From an uncultured Porphyromonadaceae bacterium (lineage in GTDB: Bacteria > Bacteroidota > Bacteroidia > Bacteroidales > Muribaculaceae), in contig CAJJOO010000138.1 in NCBI GenBank assembly GCA_905193395.1, positions 1 to 5,007 on the forward strand: a DNA stretch of 5,007 nucleotides, written 5' to 3'. Below, in pieces: positions 1 through 5,007 of this stretch. The first letter of the stretch is position 1. Each line of letters begins with the position of its first letter. The notes under the pieces are model-generated. The model made no database searches. It was not told where the DNA came from and saw only the letters and a program-made list of their open reading frames with translations. Both the position numbers and the translations under genes were made by a program.

Positions 1-192
1 TATTAATCATTTAACCGCAGTAGTTGGATTTTTATCGCACCACTACTAAATAAAAATATAGAATGTAAAAAAGGTCATTTTGGGTTCCCTCCGGAATCTG
101 ACGCCAAAAATACAAAATTACTTTACCAGGATAATGTATTTTTACAAATCTTAACTCAAAAAACGCAAATATCCCGGCGTTTTGCATGGTTT
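1..192. other. AT-rich intergenic DNA without a recognisable gene
   Basis: No coding region with a recognisable protein, tRNA or rRNA is visible here on either strand. The base composition is much richer in A and T than the flanking genes, as is usual for Bacteroidota intergenic DNA. An imperfect inverted repeat (AGTAGT at 19-24 and ACTACT at 42-47, extended by GG/CC past a bulged T) lies near the left edge. Two - strand matches to the -7 box TAnnTTTG occur at 105-112 and 113-120, but neither has a TTTG at the right distance, so I do not call a divergent promoter. The neighbour to the left is outside the window. Confidence 0.6.
160..183. repeat. Inverted repeat AAAACGC / GCGTTTT
   Basis: A perfect 7-base inverted repeat, AAAACGC at 160-166 and GCGTTTT at 177-183, encloses a 10-base spacer. 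Because one arm is A-rich and the other T-rich, the transcript on either strand would form a weak stem ending in U residues. It could be part of a bidirectional terminator for an unseen gene to the left, or a protein-binding site. Only three of the seven pairs are G-C, so the stem is weak and it may be chance. Confidence 0.35.
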
Positions 193-215
193 GACTGCGT
201 TACCGCAGTTTTTTT
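193..215 (+). terminator. Probable rho-independent terminator, + strand
   Basis: ACTGCG at 194-199 pairs perfectly with CGCAGT at 204-209 around a four-base TTAC loop, with a possible G-U closing pair at 193/210. A run of seven T residues (209-215) follows on the + strand. This is the classic form of an intrinsic terminator, although six pairs is at the short end. It would stop transcription arriving from the left, before the promoter of the glycosyltransferase gene. No upstream + strand gene is visible in the window, so its client is unknown. Confidence 0.55.
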
Positions 216-216
216 G

Positions 217-246
217 CCCCGGCGTGGCGGCGGGGTTTGTTTTTTC
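217..246 (+). terminator. Second hairpin with T-rich tail, + strand (weak)
   Basis: CCCCG at 217-221 pairs with CGGGG at 231-235 across a nine-base GC-rich loop, and a T-rich stretch (TTTGTTTTTT, 236-245) follows. It lies directly behind the hairpin at 193-215, so the two could act as a tandem terminator. The T-rich tail also contains the proposed -33 element of the next promoter. The stem is only five pairs and the T run is interrupted by G, so termination is uncertain. Confidence 0.3.
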
Positions 247-267
247 GTGAATGTTTGTGTATTTTTG
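236..267 (+). promoter_or_regulatory. Bacteroidota-type promoter of the glycosyltransferase-pyrC unit
   Basis: TTTG at 236-239 matches the -33 element, and TATTTTTG at 260-267 matches the -7 consensus TAnnTTTG exactly, with a 20-base spacer. This is the only TAnnTTTG match on the + strand between 1 and 291. Transcription would begin at roughly 271-275, leaving a leader of about 17-21 bases before the ATG at 292. The position also argues that translation does not begin at the in-frame TTG at 214, which lies upstream of the predicted transcript. Confidence 0.65.
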
Positions 268-291
268 TGCCTCAAATCTATATCCCGGACA

Positions 292-1053
292 ATGACAACC
301 GACGCTTCAAATCGCCGCGATGCGGCAGTGATAATTCCGATGTACAACGAGCGCGAGAATGCCGCCGCCATTATCGACGCCGTTATGGCGCTGGAGCATC
401 CATTCGATGTTCTGGTGATTGACGACAACTCGCCCGACGGCACCGCCGACATCGTGCGCCGCAAAATCGAGGAATATCCCGGCCGCGTCCATCTGGTGGA
501 ACGTAAGGGTAAACTGGGCCTCGGAACGGCCTACATCGCCGGTTTCAAATGGTGTCTGGAGCACGGCTACGACTATATCTGCGAGATGGATGCTGATTTC
601 TCGCACAATCCGCTCGATTTGCTGAAACTCTACAAGGCCACCGCCGTCGACGGCGCCGACGTGGCCATTGGCTCGCGCTATGTGACGGGAGTGAACGTGG
701 TGAACTGGCCTATGGGGCGAGTACTGATGTCCTACTATGCCAGCAAGTACGTGCGCCTCATCACCCGCATGCCGGTCCACGACACCACCGCCGGATTTGT
801 CTGCTACCGCCGCCGCGTGCTCGAGACGCTGCCGTTGGACGAAATCAAGTTCAAGGGCTACGCCTTCCAGATAGAGATGAAGTTCACGGCCTACAAATAC
901 GGATTCCGTGTGGTCGAAGTGCCCATCGTGTTCGTGAACCGCGTGCTGGGAACGTCCAAGATGAGTTCCGGAATTTTCGGCGAGGCCGTGTTCGGGGTCA
1001 TCCGCCTGAAATGGAACAGCCTGTTCCGCAAATATCCCGACTGCTCGCGCTGA
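292..1053 (+). CDS. Polyprenol-phosphate mannose synthase-like glycosyltransferase (GT2)
   Basis: The 253-residue product looks like a DPM1-type family 2 glycosyltransferase, which transfers mannose (or another hexose) from a nucleotide sugar to a polyprenyl phosphate at the cytoplasmic membrane face. Visible GT-A motifs are VIIPMYNERENA (13-24), VIDDNSPDG (42-50), KLGLGTAY (74-81), the metal-binding DAD in MDADFSHNP (99-107), GSRY (127-130), DTTAGF (164-169), GYAFQIEM (189-196) and the RVLGTSKMS segment (217-225). These fit the DPM1 subgroup better than other GT2 enzymes. No membrane segment is visible, so it is probably peripheral and lacks the C-terminal membrane domain of some relatives. 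I chose the ATG at 292 because it sits just before the conserved core and behind the promoter; an in-frame TTG at 214 would add 26 unconserved residues. It is followed after four bases by pyrC. The exact donor sugar and the acceptor cannot be read from the sequence. Confidence 0.88.
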   Translation: MTTDASNRRDAAVIIPMYNERENAAAIIDAVMALEHPFDVLVIDDNSPDGTADIVRRKIEEYPGRVHLVERKGKLGLGTAYIAGFKWCLEHGYDYICEMDADFSHNPLDLLKLYKATAVDGADVAIGSRYVTGVNVVNWPMGRVLMSYYASKYVRLITRMPVHDTTAGFVCYRRRVLETLPLDEIKFKGYAFQIEMKFTAYKYGFRVVEVPIVFVNRVLGTSKMSSGIFGEAVFGVIRLKWNSLFRKYPDCSR

Positions 1054-1057
1054 TGCC

Positions 1058-2353
1058 ATGCTGATTCATAACGCTGAGATAGTAGACGGCGAGAATCCCG
1101 CGCGCCGGGGCTGGGTGCTGACTTCCGGCCCGCTCATCGAATCCATTGGAGAGGGCGAGCCTCCCCGCGAAGTGATGGCGCGTTCCGGCGAGACCGTGGA
1201 TGCCGCCGGCCGCATACTGCTGCCCGGTGCCATCGATTGCCATGTGCATTTCCGCGAACCCGGTCTGACGGCTAAGGCCACAATCGCCTCGGAATCCGCT
1301 GCCGCGGTGGCCGGAGGCGTCACATCCTACATCGACATGCCCAATACCGTCCCGCCCACGGTGACTCTCGATGCCTGGGCCGACAAAATGCGCCGCGCCG
1401 AGGCCACATCCCTGGCGAACTATGCCTTCATGATAGGCGCCACGGCCGACAATCTCGACCAGTTGCAGCGGGCCGACTATACCCGCGTGGCCGCCGTCAA
1501 GGTGTTCATGGGTTCGTCGACCGGAGGCATGCTGCTGCGTGGTACCGACGCTCTTGCGGCGGTATTCGCCGACCAGCCCGGACGGGTGGTGGTGCATGCC
1601 GAGGACCAGGACATAATCGACGCCAATATGGCCCGTCACGCCCCTCTGCGCCATCCCGAGGACATGCGGTGGCACTCACGGCTGCGCGACAACCGCGCCT
1701 GTGCTGCGGCCACCGAACGCGCCCTGACGCTCGCCGCGCGCTACGGCACCCGCCTGCATGTGGCCCATGTCACCACGCGTGAGGAAACCGCCATGTTCGA
1801 CCCCTCTCCCTCGCCTGCCGGCAAGCGCATTACGGCCGAGGTCTCGCCCCACCACCTGCTGTGGACCGCCGACGACTATCCGCGTCTCGGGTCAAGAATC
1901 AAGATGAATCCGGCTGTGAAAAGTGCCGCCGACCGCGCCGCCTTGCGCCGTGGCGTTACCGAAGGGCGTCTGGACATCATTGCCACCGACCATGCCCCTC
2001 ACCGCCCCGAGGACAAGAGCGGCGATGTGCTGCATGCGGCCTCGGGCGCGCCGATGGTCCAGTTCTCGCTGCCCGCGATGATTGACCTTTTCGGCCCCGA
2101 CGAGGCCGTGCGCCGCATGTGCGTGGCTCCGGCTGCCCTGTACGGTATCGAGGGACGCGGACGCCTTGTGCCGGGTGCCTATGCCGATATGGTGCTGGTC
2201 GAGCGGCTCGCCGAACCGCATGTGGTGGCCGACAGCGACGTGCTGAGCCTCTGCGGCTGGACGCCGATGGCCGGAAGCCCCTTGTCTCACCGCGTGGTGC
2301 GCACCTGGGTCAACGGCGGCTGCGGTCCGATGCCGCTGCGCTTCAATCCCTGA
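1058..2353 (+). CDS. pyrC: Dihydroorotase (class I)
   Basis: This 431-residue amidohydrolase should catalyse the reversible cyclisation of N-carbamoyl-L-aspartate to dihydroorotate, the third step of de novo pyrimidine synthesis, in the cytoplasm. Both dihydroorotase signatures are present: DCHVHFREP (60-68) and ATDHAPH followed four residues later by Lys320 (309-320). Expected metal ligands are His62, His64, His180, His237 and Asp311. Lys148 in VKVFMGSSTG sits where many amidohydrolases, including the animal CAD domain, carry a carboxylated bridging lysine; this role is inferred. Length fits the long class I form, not the shorter E. coli type. Allantoinase and hydantoinase are relatives, but the FREPG and APHxxxxK motifs favour dihydroorotase. 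The ATG at 1058 follows the glycosyltransferase stop by four bases, so the two are almost certainly cotranscribed. The stop is only four bases from the convergent DUF1573 stop, and no terminator follows. Confidence 0.95.
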   Translation: MLIHNAEIVDGENPARRGWVLTSGPLIESIGEGEPPREVMARSGETVDAAGRILLPGAIDCHVHFREPGLTAKATIASESAAAVAGGVTSYIDMPNTVPPTVTLDAWADKMRRAEATSLANYAFMIGATADNLDQLQRADYTRVAAVKVFMGSSTGGMLLRGTDALAAVFADQPGRVVVHAEDQDIIDANMARHAPLRHPEDMRWHSRLRDNRACAAATERALTLAARYGTRLHVAHVTTREETAMFDPSPSPAGKRITAEVSPHHLLWTADDYPRLGSRIKMNPAVKSAADRAALRRGVTEGRLDIIATDHAPHRPEDKSGDVLHAASGAPMVQFSLPAMIDLFGPDEAVRRMCVAPAALYGIEGRGRLVPGAYADMVLVERLAEPHVVADSDVLSLCGWTPMAGSPLSHRVVRTWVNGGCGPMPLRFNP

Positions 2354-2357
2354 GATA

Positions 2358-3428
2358 TTATTTGATTATTCCCACCACGCGCACTGTGTGTGTCGGGTGC
2401 AGGGGGTCGTTGGTGATTACCGTCAGGCGCGCGTTCACCATATCGCCGGTGATGGCCGCCGGGTCTACGGTCACGGTGACTTCGTTGCGCTTGCCGCGCT
2501 TCACCGACATGGATTTGGCCACGGCGCTGATTCCGGCGTCGGCCGAATAGATGCGGCGGATTTCCAGCCGGTCCTTTCCGGTATTGGCTATCGTGAAGGT
2601 GGCGGTGACGGGACCGTTGGCGCGAGTCACCTCACCCAGGTCTATGCTTTCAGCCATTACGGCGATGGGTGCGTCGGCCATCGAGCCGCTGCGGTTGCTG
2701 AAATCCTCGTTTACAATCAGCGTCACCGGCAGTGTGTGGAGTTGCCCGGGTGCGGTCTCGATTGTCAGCGAGTCCTCGACAAGACCGTATAGCGGGCATT
2801 TGTCGCTGTGGACATAAAATACAATTGTCGACTGCTCGCCCGGCGCCGAAACCGTGGGCACGGGAATCGCTTCAAGATAGGCCGGAGCCTTGACAATCTT
2901 CACCCTGAGCGAGTCGGCCGAACGGTTGTAGCCCTCGAAATATACAGTCTTGATGTGGCCCTTGTTCACCTCGCCCAGCATCACGGTGGGGTGGGTGACT
3001 TTCAGCGGCCCCAGATCAACCGGGAAGCGCCGCGCCACCGTCTCGCCCGAACCGATTACGATGCCGGTGATGACGAGTTTGCTTTTGCGCGGAGTGCCGG
3101 AGGTTTCCACATAAACCTGTTTCTCGAAGCGGCCGGGTCGGCCCTGCGGGTCGTAGGTCACCTCGATGGCGGCTGTGTCGCCGGGGGCGATGGACGATAC
3201 GGGATATTTGGGCTGAGTGCAGCCGCAGGTGGCGCGGGCCGACACGATGGAGACGGCGGCGGGACCGTCGTTTACCATCAGGAAACGGCAGGTTACGGGA
3301 CCGTCGTCCTCGGCAAAGGCGCCGAAATTATAGCGTTCGGTAATCCATCGGATACGGCCTTCGGCGCCCGAAACCGGCGCCGCCATGGCCAGGACAGCGA
3401 GAAATACAAGTAGATGCAGGGTTTTCAT
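2358..3428 (-). CDS. Exported DUF1573 protein with three Ig-like domains
   Basis: The 356-residue product begins with a typical signal peptide: Lys2, a hydrophobic stretch at about 4-17 and a likely signal peptidase I cut after SGA (20-22). There is no lipobox cysteine, so it should be a soluble periplasmic or surface protein. Residues about 25-125 form a DUF1573 domain, marked by NFG (34-36), the CGCT motif (68-71), PG (82-83) and YDPQGRPGRF (92-101). A second beta-rich repeat spans about 130-240, and a third, about 256-356, resembles DUF1573 again (IDLGEV, NTGKD, the closing NDP segment) but lacks the CGC. The family is abundant in Bacteroidota and has no established function; the domains resemble ASH/PapD-like beta sandwiches. 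I chose the ATG at 3428 because it starts the signal peptide; an in-frame ATG at 3467 adds 13 residues and lies within the -33 region. The gene is monocistronic and convergent with pyrC. Confidence 0.88.
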   Translation of the reverse strand: MKTLHLLVFLAVLAMAAPVSGAEGRIRWITERYNFGAFAEDDGPVTCRFLMVNDGPAAVSIVSARATCGCTQPKYPVSSIAPGDTAAIEVTYDPQGRPGRFEKQVYVETSGTPRKSKLVITGIVIGSGETVARRFPVDLGPLKVTHPTVMLGEVNKGHIKTVYFEGYNRSADSLRVKIVKAPAYLEAIPVPTVSAPGEQSTIVFYVHSDKCPLYGLVEDSLTIETAPGQLHTLPVTLIVNEDFSNRSGSMADAPIAVMAESIDLGEVTRANGPVTATFTIANTGKDRLEIRRIYSADAGISAVAKSMSVKRGKRNEVTVTVDPAAITGDMVNARLTVITNDPLHPTHTVRVVGIIK

Positions 3429-3436
3429 AACGGCCG

Positions 3437-3468
3437 CAAAGTTAGCAAAATATTCAAAAAAAGACAAA
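3437..3468 (-). promoter_or_regulatory. Promoter of the DUF1573 gene, almost leaderless
   Basis: Read on the - strand, TTTG at 3468-3465 and TAACTTTG at 3444-3437 match the Bacteroidota -33 and -7 elements, separated by exactly 20 bases. Only eight bases (3436-3429) lie between the -7 box and the ATG at 3428. With a usual start point a few bases past the box, the mRNA would have a leader of about 0-5 bases and no room for a ribosome-binding site. It also excludes translation from the upstream ATG at 3467. Confidence 0.65.
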
Positions 3469-3482
3469 ATTGCATCACGACT

Positions 3483-3493
3483 CCCCGCCGGGG
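3483..3493. repeat. GC palindrome between divergent promoters
   Basis: CCCCG (3483-3487) and CGGGG (3489-3493) form a perfect inverted repeat around a single central C. It stands between the outward-facing -33 elements of the DUF1573 and pgi promoters, 14 bases from the first and 9 bases from the second. A one-base loop cannot form a good RNA hairpin, so a DNA-binding site is more plausible than a terminator. The same arm sequence occurs at 217-235 before the glycosyltransferase promoter, with wider spacing. Function is unknown and chance is possible. Confidence 0.35.
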
Positions 3494-3502
3494 CTGATTT
3501 GT

Positions 3503-3534
3503 GTTGGCGGTTAGCCGCTTTTTTTATAACTTTG
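3503..3534 (+). promoter_or_regulatory. Bacteroidota-type promoter of pgi
   Basis: TAACTTTG at 3527-3534 matches the -7 consensus, and GTTG at 3503-3506 supplies the conserved TTG of the -33 element, with a 20-base spacer. A full TTTG at 3498-3501 is present but lies 25 bases away, too far. Transcription would begin near 3538-3542, giving an A-rich leader of about 65-70 bases. The only purine-rich site, AGGA at 3601-3604, is two bases from the ATG and too close to act as a normal Shine-Dalgarno; an A-rich leader is usual in this phylum. I see no riboswitch in the leader. Confidence 0.6.
3506..3525 (+). terminator. Terminator-like hairpin inside the pgi promoter spacer
   Basis: GCGG (3507-3510) pairs with CCGC (3515-3518) around a TTAG loop, with a possible G-U pair at 3506/3519, and seven T residues follow (3519-3525). 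The form is that of a short + strand intrinsic terminator. The next + strand gene upstream is pyrC, ending at 2353, so any client transcript would have crossed the whole DUF1573 gene in antisense. It sits within the spacer of the proposed pgi promoter, just before its -7 box. The stem is short, so strength is uncertain. Confidence 0.45.
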
Positions 3535-3606
3535 CGCGGAAGAAATTGTTCTCACTGAAAACACCGAAACTGACATAACAACCCCCATAAAATAACCAAT
3601 AGGATT

Positions 3607-4923
3607 ATGATTCAAGTTAACATCAAGGACGTGCTGCCCCTGCTCCCCGAAAAGGACATCGAAGCACTGAAGCCCGCCGCCGAAGACGGCCTGGCCAAAA
3701 TCCAGAACGGCACAGGTGCCGGCAATGATTTCCTGGGCTGGGTGAAACTGCCCACCGAAACCACACAGGCCCTCGTCGACGACATCAATGCCACGGCCGC
3801 AAGCCTCCGCAGCCTCTGCGACGTGGTGGTTTGCATCGGCATCGGCGGCAGTTACCTCGGCGCCAAGGCCGTTATCGAGGCCCTCGGCAATTCGATGGGC
3901 GTGGTCGAAGGCACACGTGTTGTCTTCGCCGGCCAGAACATCGGCGAGGACTACCTCTATGAACTTCAGAAATATCTCGAAGACAAGCGCTTCGGTATCA
4001 TCGTGATTTCCAAGTCCGGTACCACCACCGAACCTGCCATCGCTTTCCGCATCCTCAAGGAGCAACTGGAAGCCGCCGTCGGCCGCGCCGAGGCTTCGAA
4101 ACGCATCGTGGCCATCACCGACGCCCACCGCGGCGCCCTCCGCACCCTGGCCACCACCGAAGGCTACAAGACTTTCGTGATCGAGGACAATGTGGGCGGA
4201 CGTTTCTCGGTGCTGACTCCCGTGGGTCTGCTGCCCATCGCTGTGGCCGGCCACGACATCAACGCCCTGCTCGATGGCGCCCGTGAAATGGAAAAGGCTA
4301 CCCTTTCGGGCGAGAACACAGCCTCGCTGAAATACGCCATGACCCGCAACGCCCTCTATCGCGCCGGCAAGAAAATCGAGATTCTGGTGAACTACAATCC
4401 CAAACTCCATTTCTTCGGCGAATGGTGGAAACAACTCTATGGCGAAAGCGAGGGCAAGGACCACAAGGGCATCTTCCCCGCAGCCGTCGACAACTCCACC
4501 GACCTCCACTCCATGGGTCAGTGGATCCAGGACGGCGAACGCATCATCTTCGAGACTGTAATTTCGGTCGAGAAGCAGTATCACAGCGTCGTGATTCCCT
4601 CGGACAAGGACAACCTGGACGGCCTGAACTATCTGGCAGGAAAGCATGTAGATCACGTGAACAAGATGGCCGAACTGGGCACACGCATCGCCCACGTTGA
4701 CGGCGGCGTGCCCAACATGCAGGTTGTTATCCCGCAACTCGATGCCCACTCGCTTGGCCAGTTGATCTACTTCTTCGAGGCTGCCTGCGGTATCAGCGGC
4801 TATATCCTCGGCGTGAATCCCTTCAACCAGCCCGGTGTAGAGGCCTATAAACGCAATATGTTCGCCCTGCTCGAAAAGCCGGGCTTCGAACAGGAAACCG
4901 CTCAAATCAAGAGCCGCCTTTGA
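3607..4923 (+). CDS. pgi: Glucose-6-phosphate isomerase
   Basis: This 438-residue enzyme interconverts glucose 6-phosphate and fructose 6-phosphate in glycolysis and gluconeogenesis, in the cytoplasm. Two SIS sugar-isomerase domains are evident. The first contains [11 protein letters not shown] (78-88) and the phosphate-binding SKSGTTTEP (135-143). Both family signatures are present: [14 protein letters not shown] (194-207) and the C-terminal one from Gly398 through [12 protein letters not shown] (404-415). Likely catalytic residues are Glu280 in YGESEGK, His301 in STDLHSMGQ and Lys415. The length agrees with the short bacterial form (about 440-450 residues, as in Bacillus and Bacteroides), not the roughly 550-residue E. 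coli form. The ATG at 3607 gives the usual N-terminus and follows the promoter leader. Codon use is strongly biased to C-ending codons, as expected for a highly expressed gene. The stop codon is overlapped by the proposed murI start. Confidence 0.96.
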   Translation: MIQVNIKDVLPLLPEKDIEALKPAAEDGLAKIQNGTGAGNDFLGWVKLPTETTQALVDDINATAASLRSLCDVVVCIGIGGSYLGAKAVIEALGNSMGVVEGTRVVFAGQNIGEDYLYELQKYLEDKRFGIIVISKSGTTTEPAIAFRILKEQLEAAVGRAEASKRIVAITDAHRGALRTLATTEGYKTFVIEDNVGGRFSVLTPVGLLPIAVAGHDINALLDGAREMEKATLSGENTASLKYAMTRNALYRAGKKIEILVNYNPKLHFFGEWWKQLYGESEGKDHKGIFPAAVDNSTDLHSMGQWIQDGERIIFETVISVEKQYHSVVIPSDKDNLDGLNYLAGKHVDHVNKMAELGTRIAHVDGGVPNMQVVIPQLDAHSLGQLIYFFEAACGISGYILGVNPFNQPGVEAYKRNMFALLEKPGFEQETAQIKSRL

Positions 4924-5007
4924 ACCCTACGGACGACATAAAGGCAACGTCATGCCCCGGGCCGATCGGTGTGTTCGACTCGGGGTATGGCGGCCTTACC
5001 GTCTTTT
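4920..5007 (+). CDS. murI: Glutamate racemase, N-terminal fragment
   Basis: The last 88 bases encode the N-terminus of glutamate racemase, which makes D-glutamate for peptidoglycan in the cytoplasm. The visible motif [17 protein letters not shown] (from 4956) is diagnostic; the Asp-Ser of FDSG belongs to the active site. The two catalytic cysteines lie beyond the window. Choosing the start is unusual: this frame has a TAA at 4848-4850, and the only NTG codons after it are TTG at 4920 and GTG at 4971, the latter inside the motif. TTG at 4920 gives a plausible N-terminus of 13 residues before the PIGVF core and overlaps the pgi stop by four bases (TTGA), suggesting translational coupling. The ATG at 4952 is in another frame and does not encode the motif. 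The family call is firm; the start is an inference. Confidence 0.85.
   Translation, partial: MNPTDDIKATSCPGPIGVFDSGYGGLTVF

Noticed and set aside
75..105. A possible tRNA 3' half around GGTTCCCTCCGGAATC.
   Set aside because: The T-arm consensus GTTCRANTC is absent and no acceptor or anticodon arms can be folded on either strand.
105..148. A - strand promoter for a divergent gene left of the window, from TAnnTTTG matches at 105-112 and 113-120.
   Set aside because: The only TTTG upstream on that strand (145-148) is 24 or 32 bases away, outside the usual spacing of about 19-21 bases.
12..211. Direct repeat ACCGCAGT at 14-21 and 203-210.
   Set aside because: Inspection shows only eight shared bases; the second copy is explained as an arm of the terminator hairpin, so it is probably chance.
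214..291. A 26-residue N-terminal extension of the glycosyltransferase starting at TTG 214.
   Set aside because: It lies upstream of the predicted transcription start, runs through the hairpin and T tracts, and precedes the normal family N-terminus.
307..1059. A 250-codon - strand open frame opposite the glycosyltransferase.
   Set aside because: It is the mirror of a well-supported gene, with no recognisable motifs and no promoter or initiation context.
998..1675. A 225-codon - strand open frame spanning the glycosyltransferase-pyrC junction.
   Set aside because: It overlaps two solid + strand genes, is rich in His and Gly like other shadows, and shows no domain.
2808..3413. A 201-codon + strand open frame opposite the DUF1573 gene.
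   Set aside because: The - strand frame has a signal peptide, a DUF1573 domain and a matched promoter; the + strand frame has none of these.
3511..4905. A 464-codon open frame on the - strand covering almost all of pgi.
   Set aside because: It is antisense to an unmistakable pgi gene. Long antisense frames are common opposite genes with strong G/C-ending codon bias. The translation resembles no family I know and is rich in Gly, Val, His and Asp as expected for a shadow.

Overview
This is a chromosomal housekeeping segment from a member of the Bacteroidota, most likely Bacteroidales (a Muribaculaceae-like gut lineage fits, but that is a guess from base composition and gene style). Three intergenic sites match the Bacteroidota sigma-factor promoter (TTTG or TTG, about 20 bases, TAnnTTTG), and Shine-Dalgarno sequences are weak or absent before the starts. 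Coding DNA is GC-rich with G/C-ending codons, while the intergenic DNA is A/T-rich. A DUF1573 lipid-free exported protein is also typical of this phylum.

Layout. Bases 1-291 are an AT-rich intergenic region with inverted repeats and a T-tract hairpin, ending in a promoter at 236-267. A two-gene + strand unit follows: a family 2 glycosyltransferase resembling polyprenol-phosphate mannose synthase (292-1053), then four bases later a class I dihydroorotase, pyrC (1058-2353). A secreted DUF1573 protein lies on the - strand (2358-3428) and converges on pyrC with only four bases between the stop codons. A compact divergent regulatory region (3429-3606) holds a - strand promoter for the DUF1573 gene, a short palindrome, a + strand terminator-like hairpin and the promoter of glucose-6-phosphate isomerase, pgi (3607-4923). 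The start of glutamate racemase, murI, overlaps the pgi stop codon and runs off the window.

The genes supply core metabolism: lipid-linked mannose donor, pyrimidine synthesis, glycolysis/gluconeogenesis and D-glutamate for peptidoglycan. I see no mobile element, CRISPR array, tRNA, rRNA or defence system, and no convincing new system. The points worth a second look are in gene organisation: a tight convergent pair with no terminator between, a terminator-like hairpin placed inside the pgi promoter, a nearly leaderless promoter for the DUF1573 gene, and a probable TTG start for murI embedded in the pgi stop.
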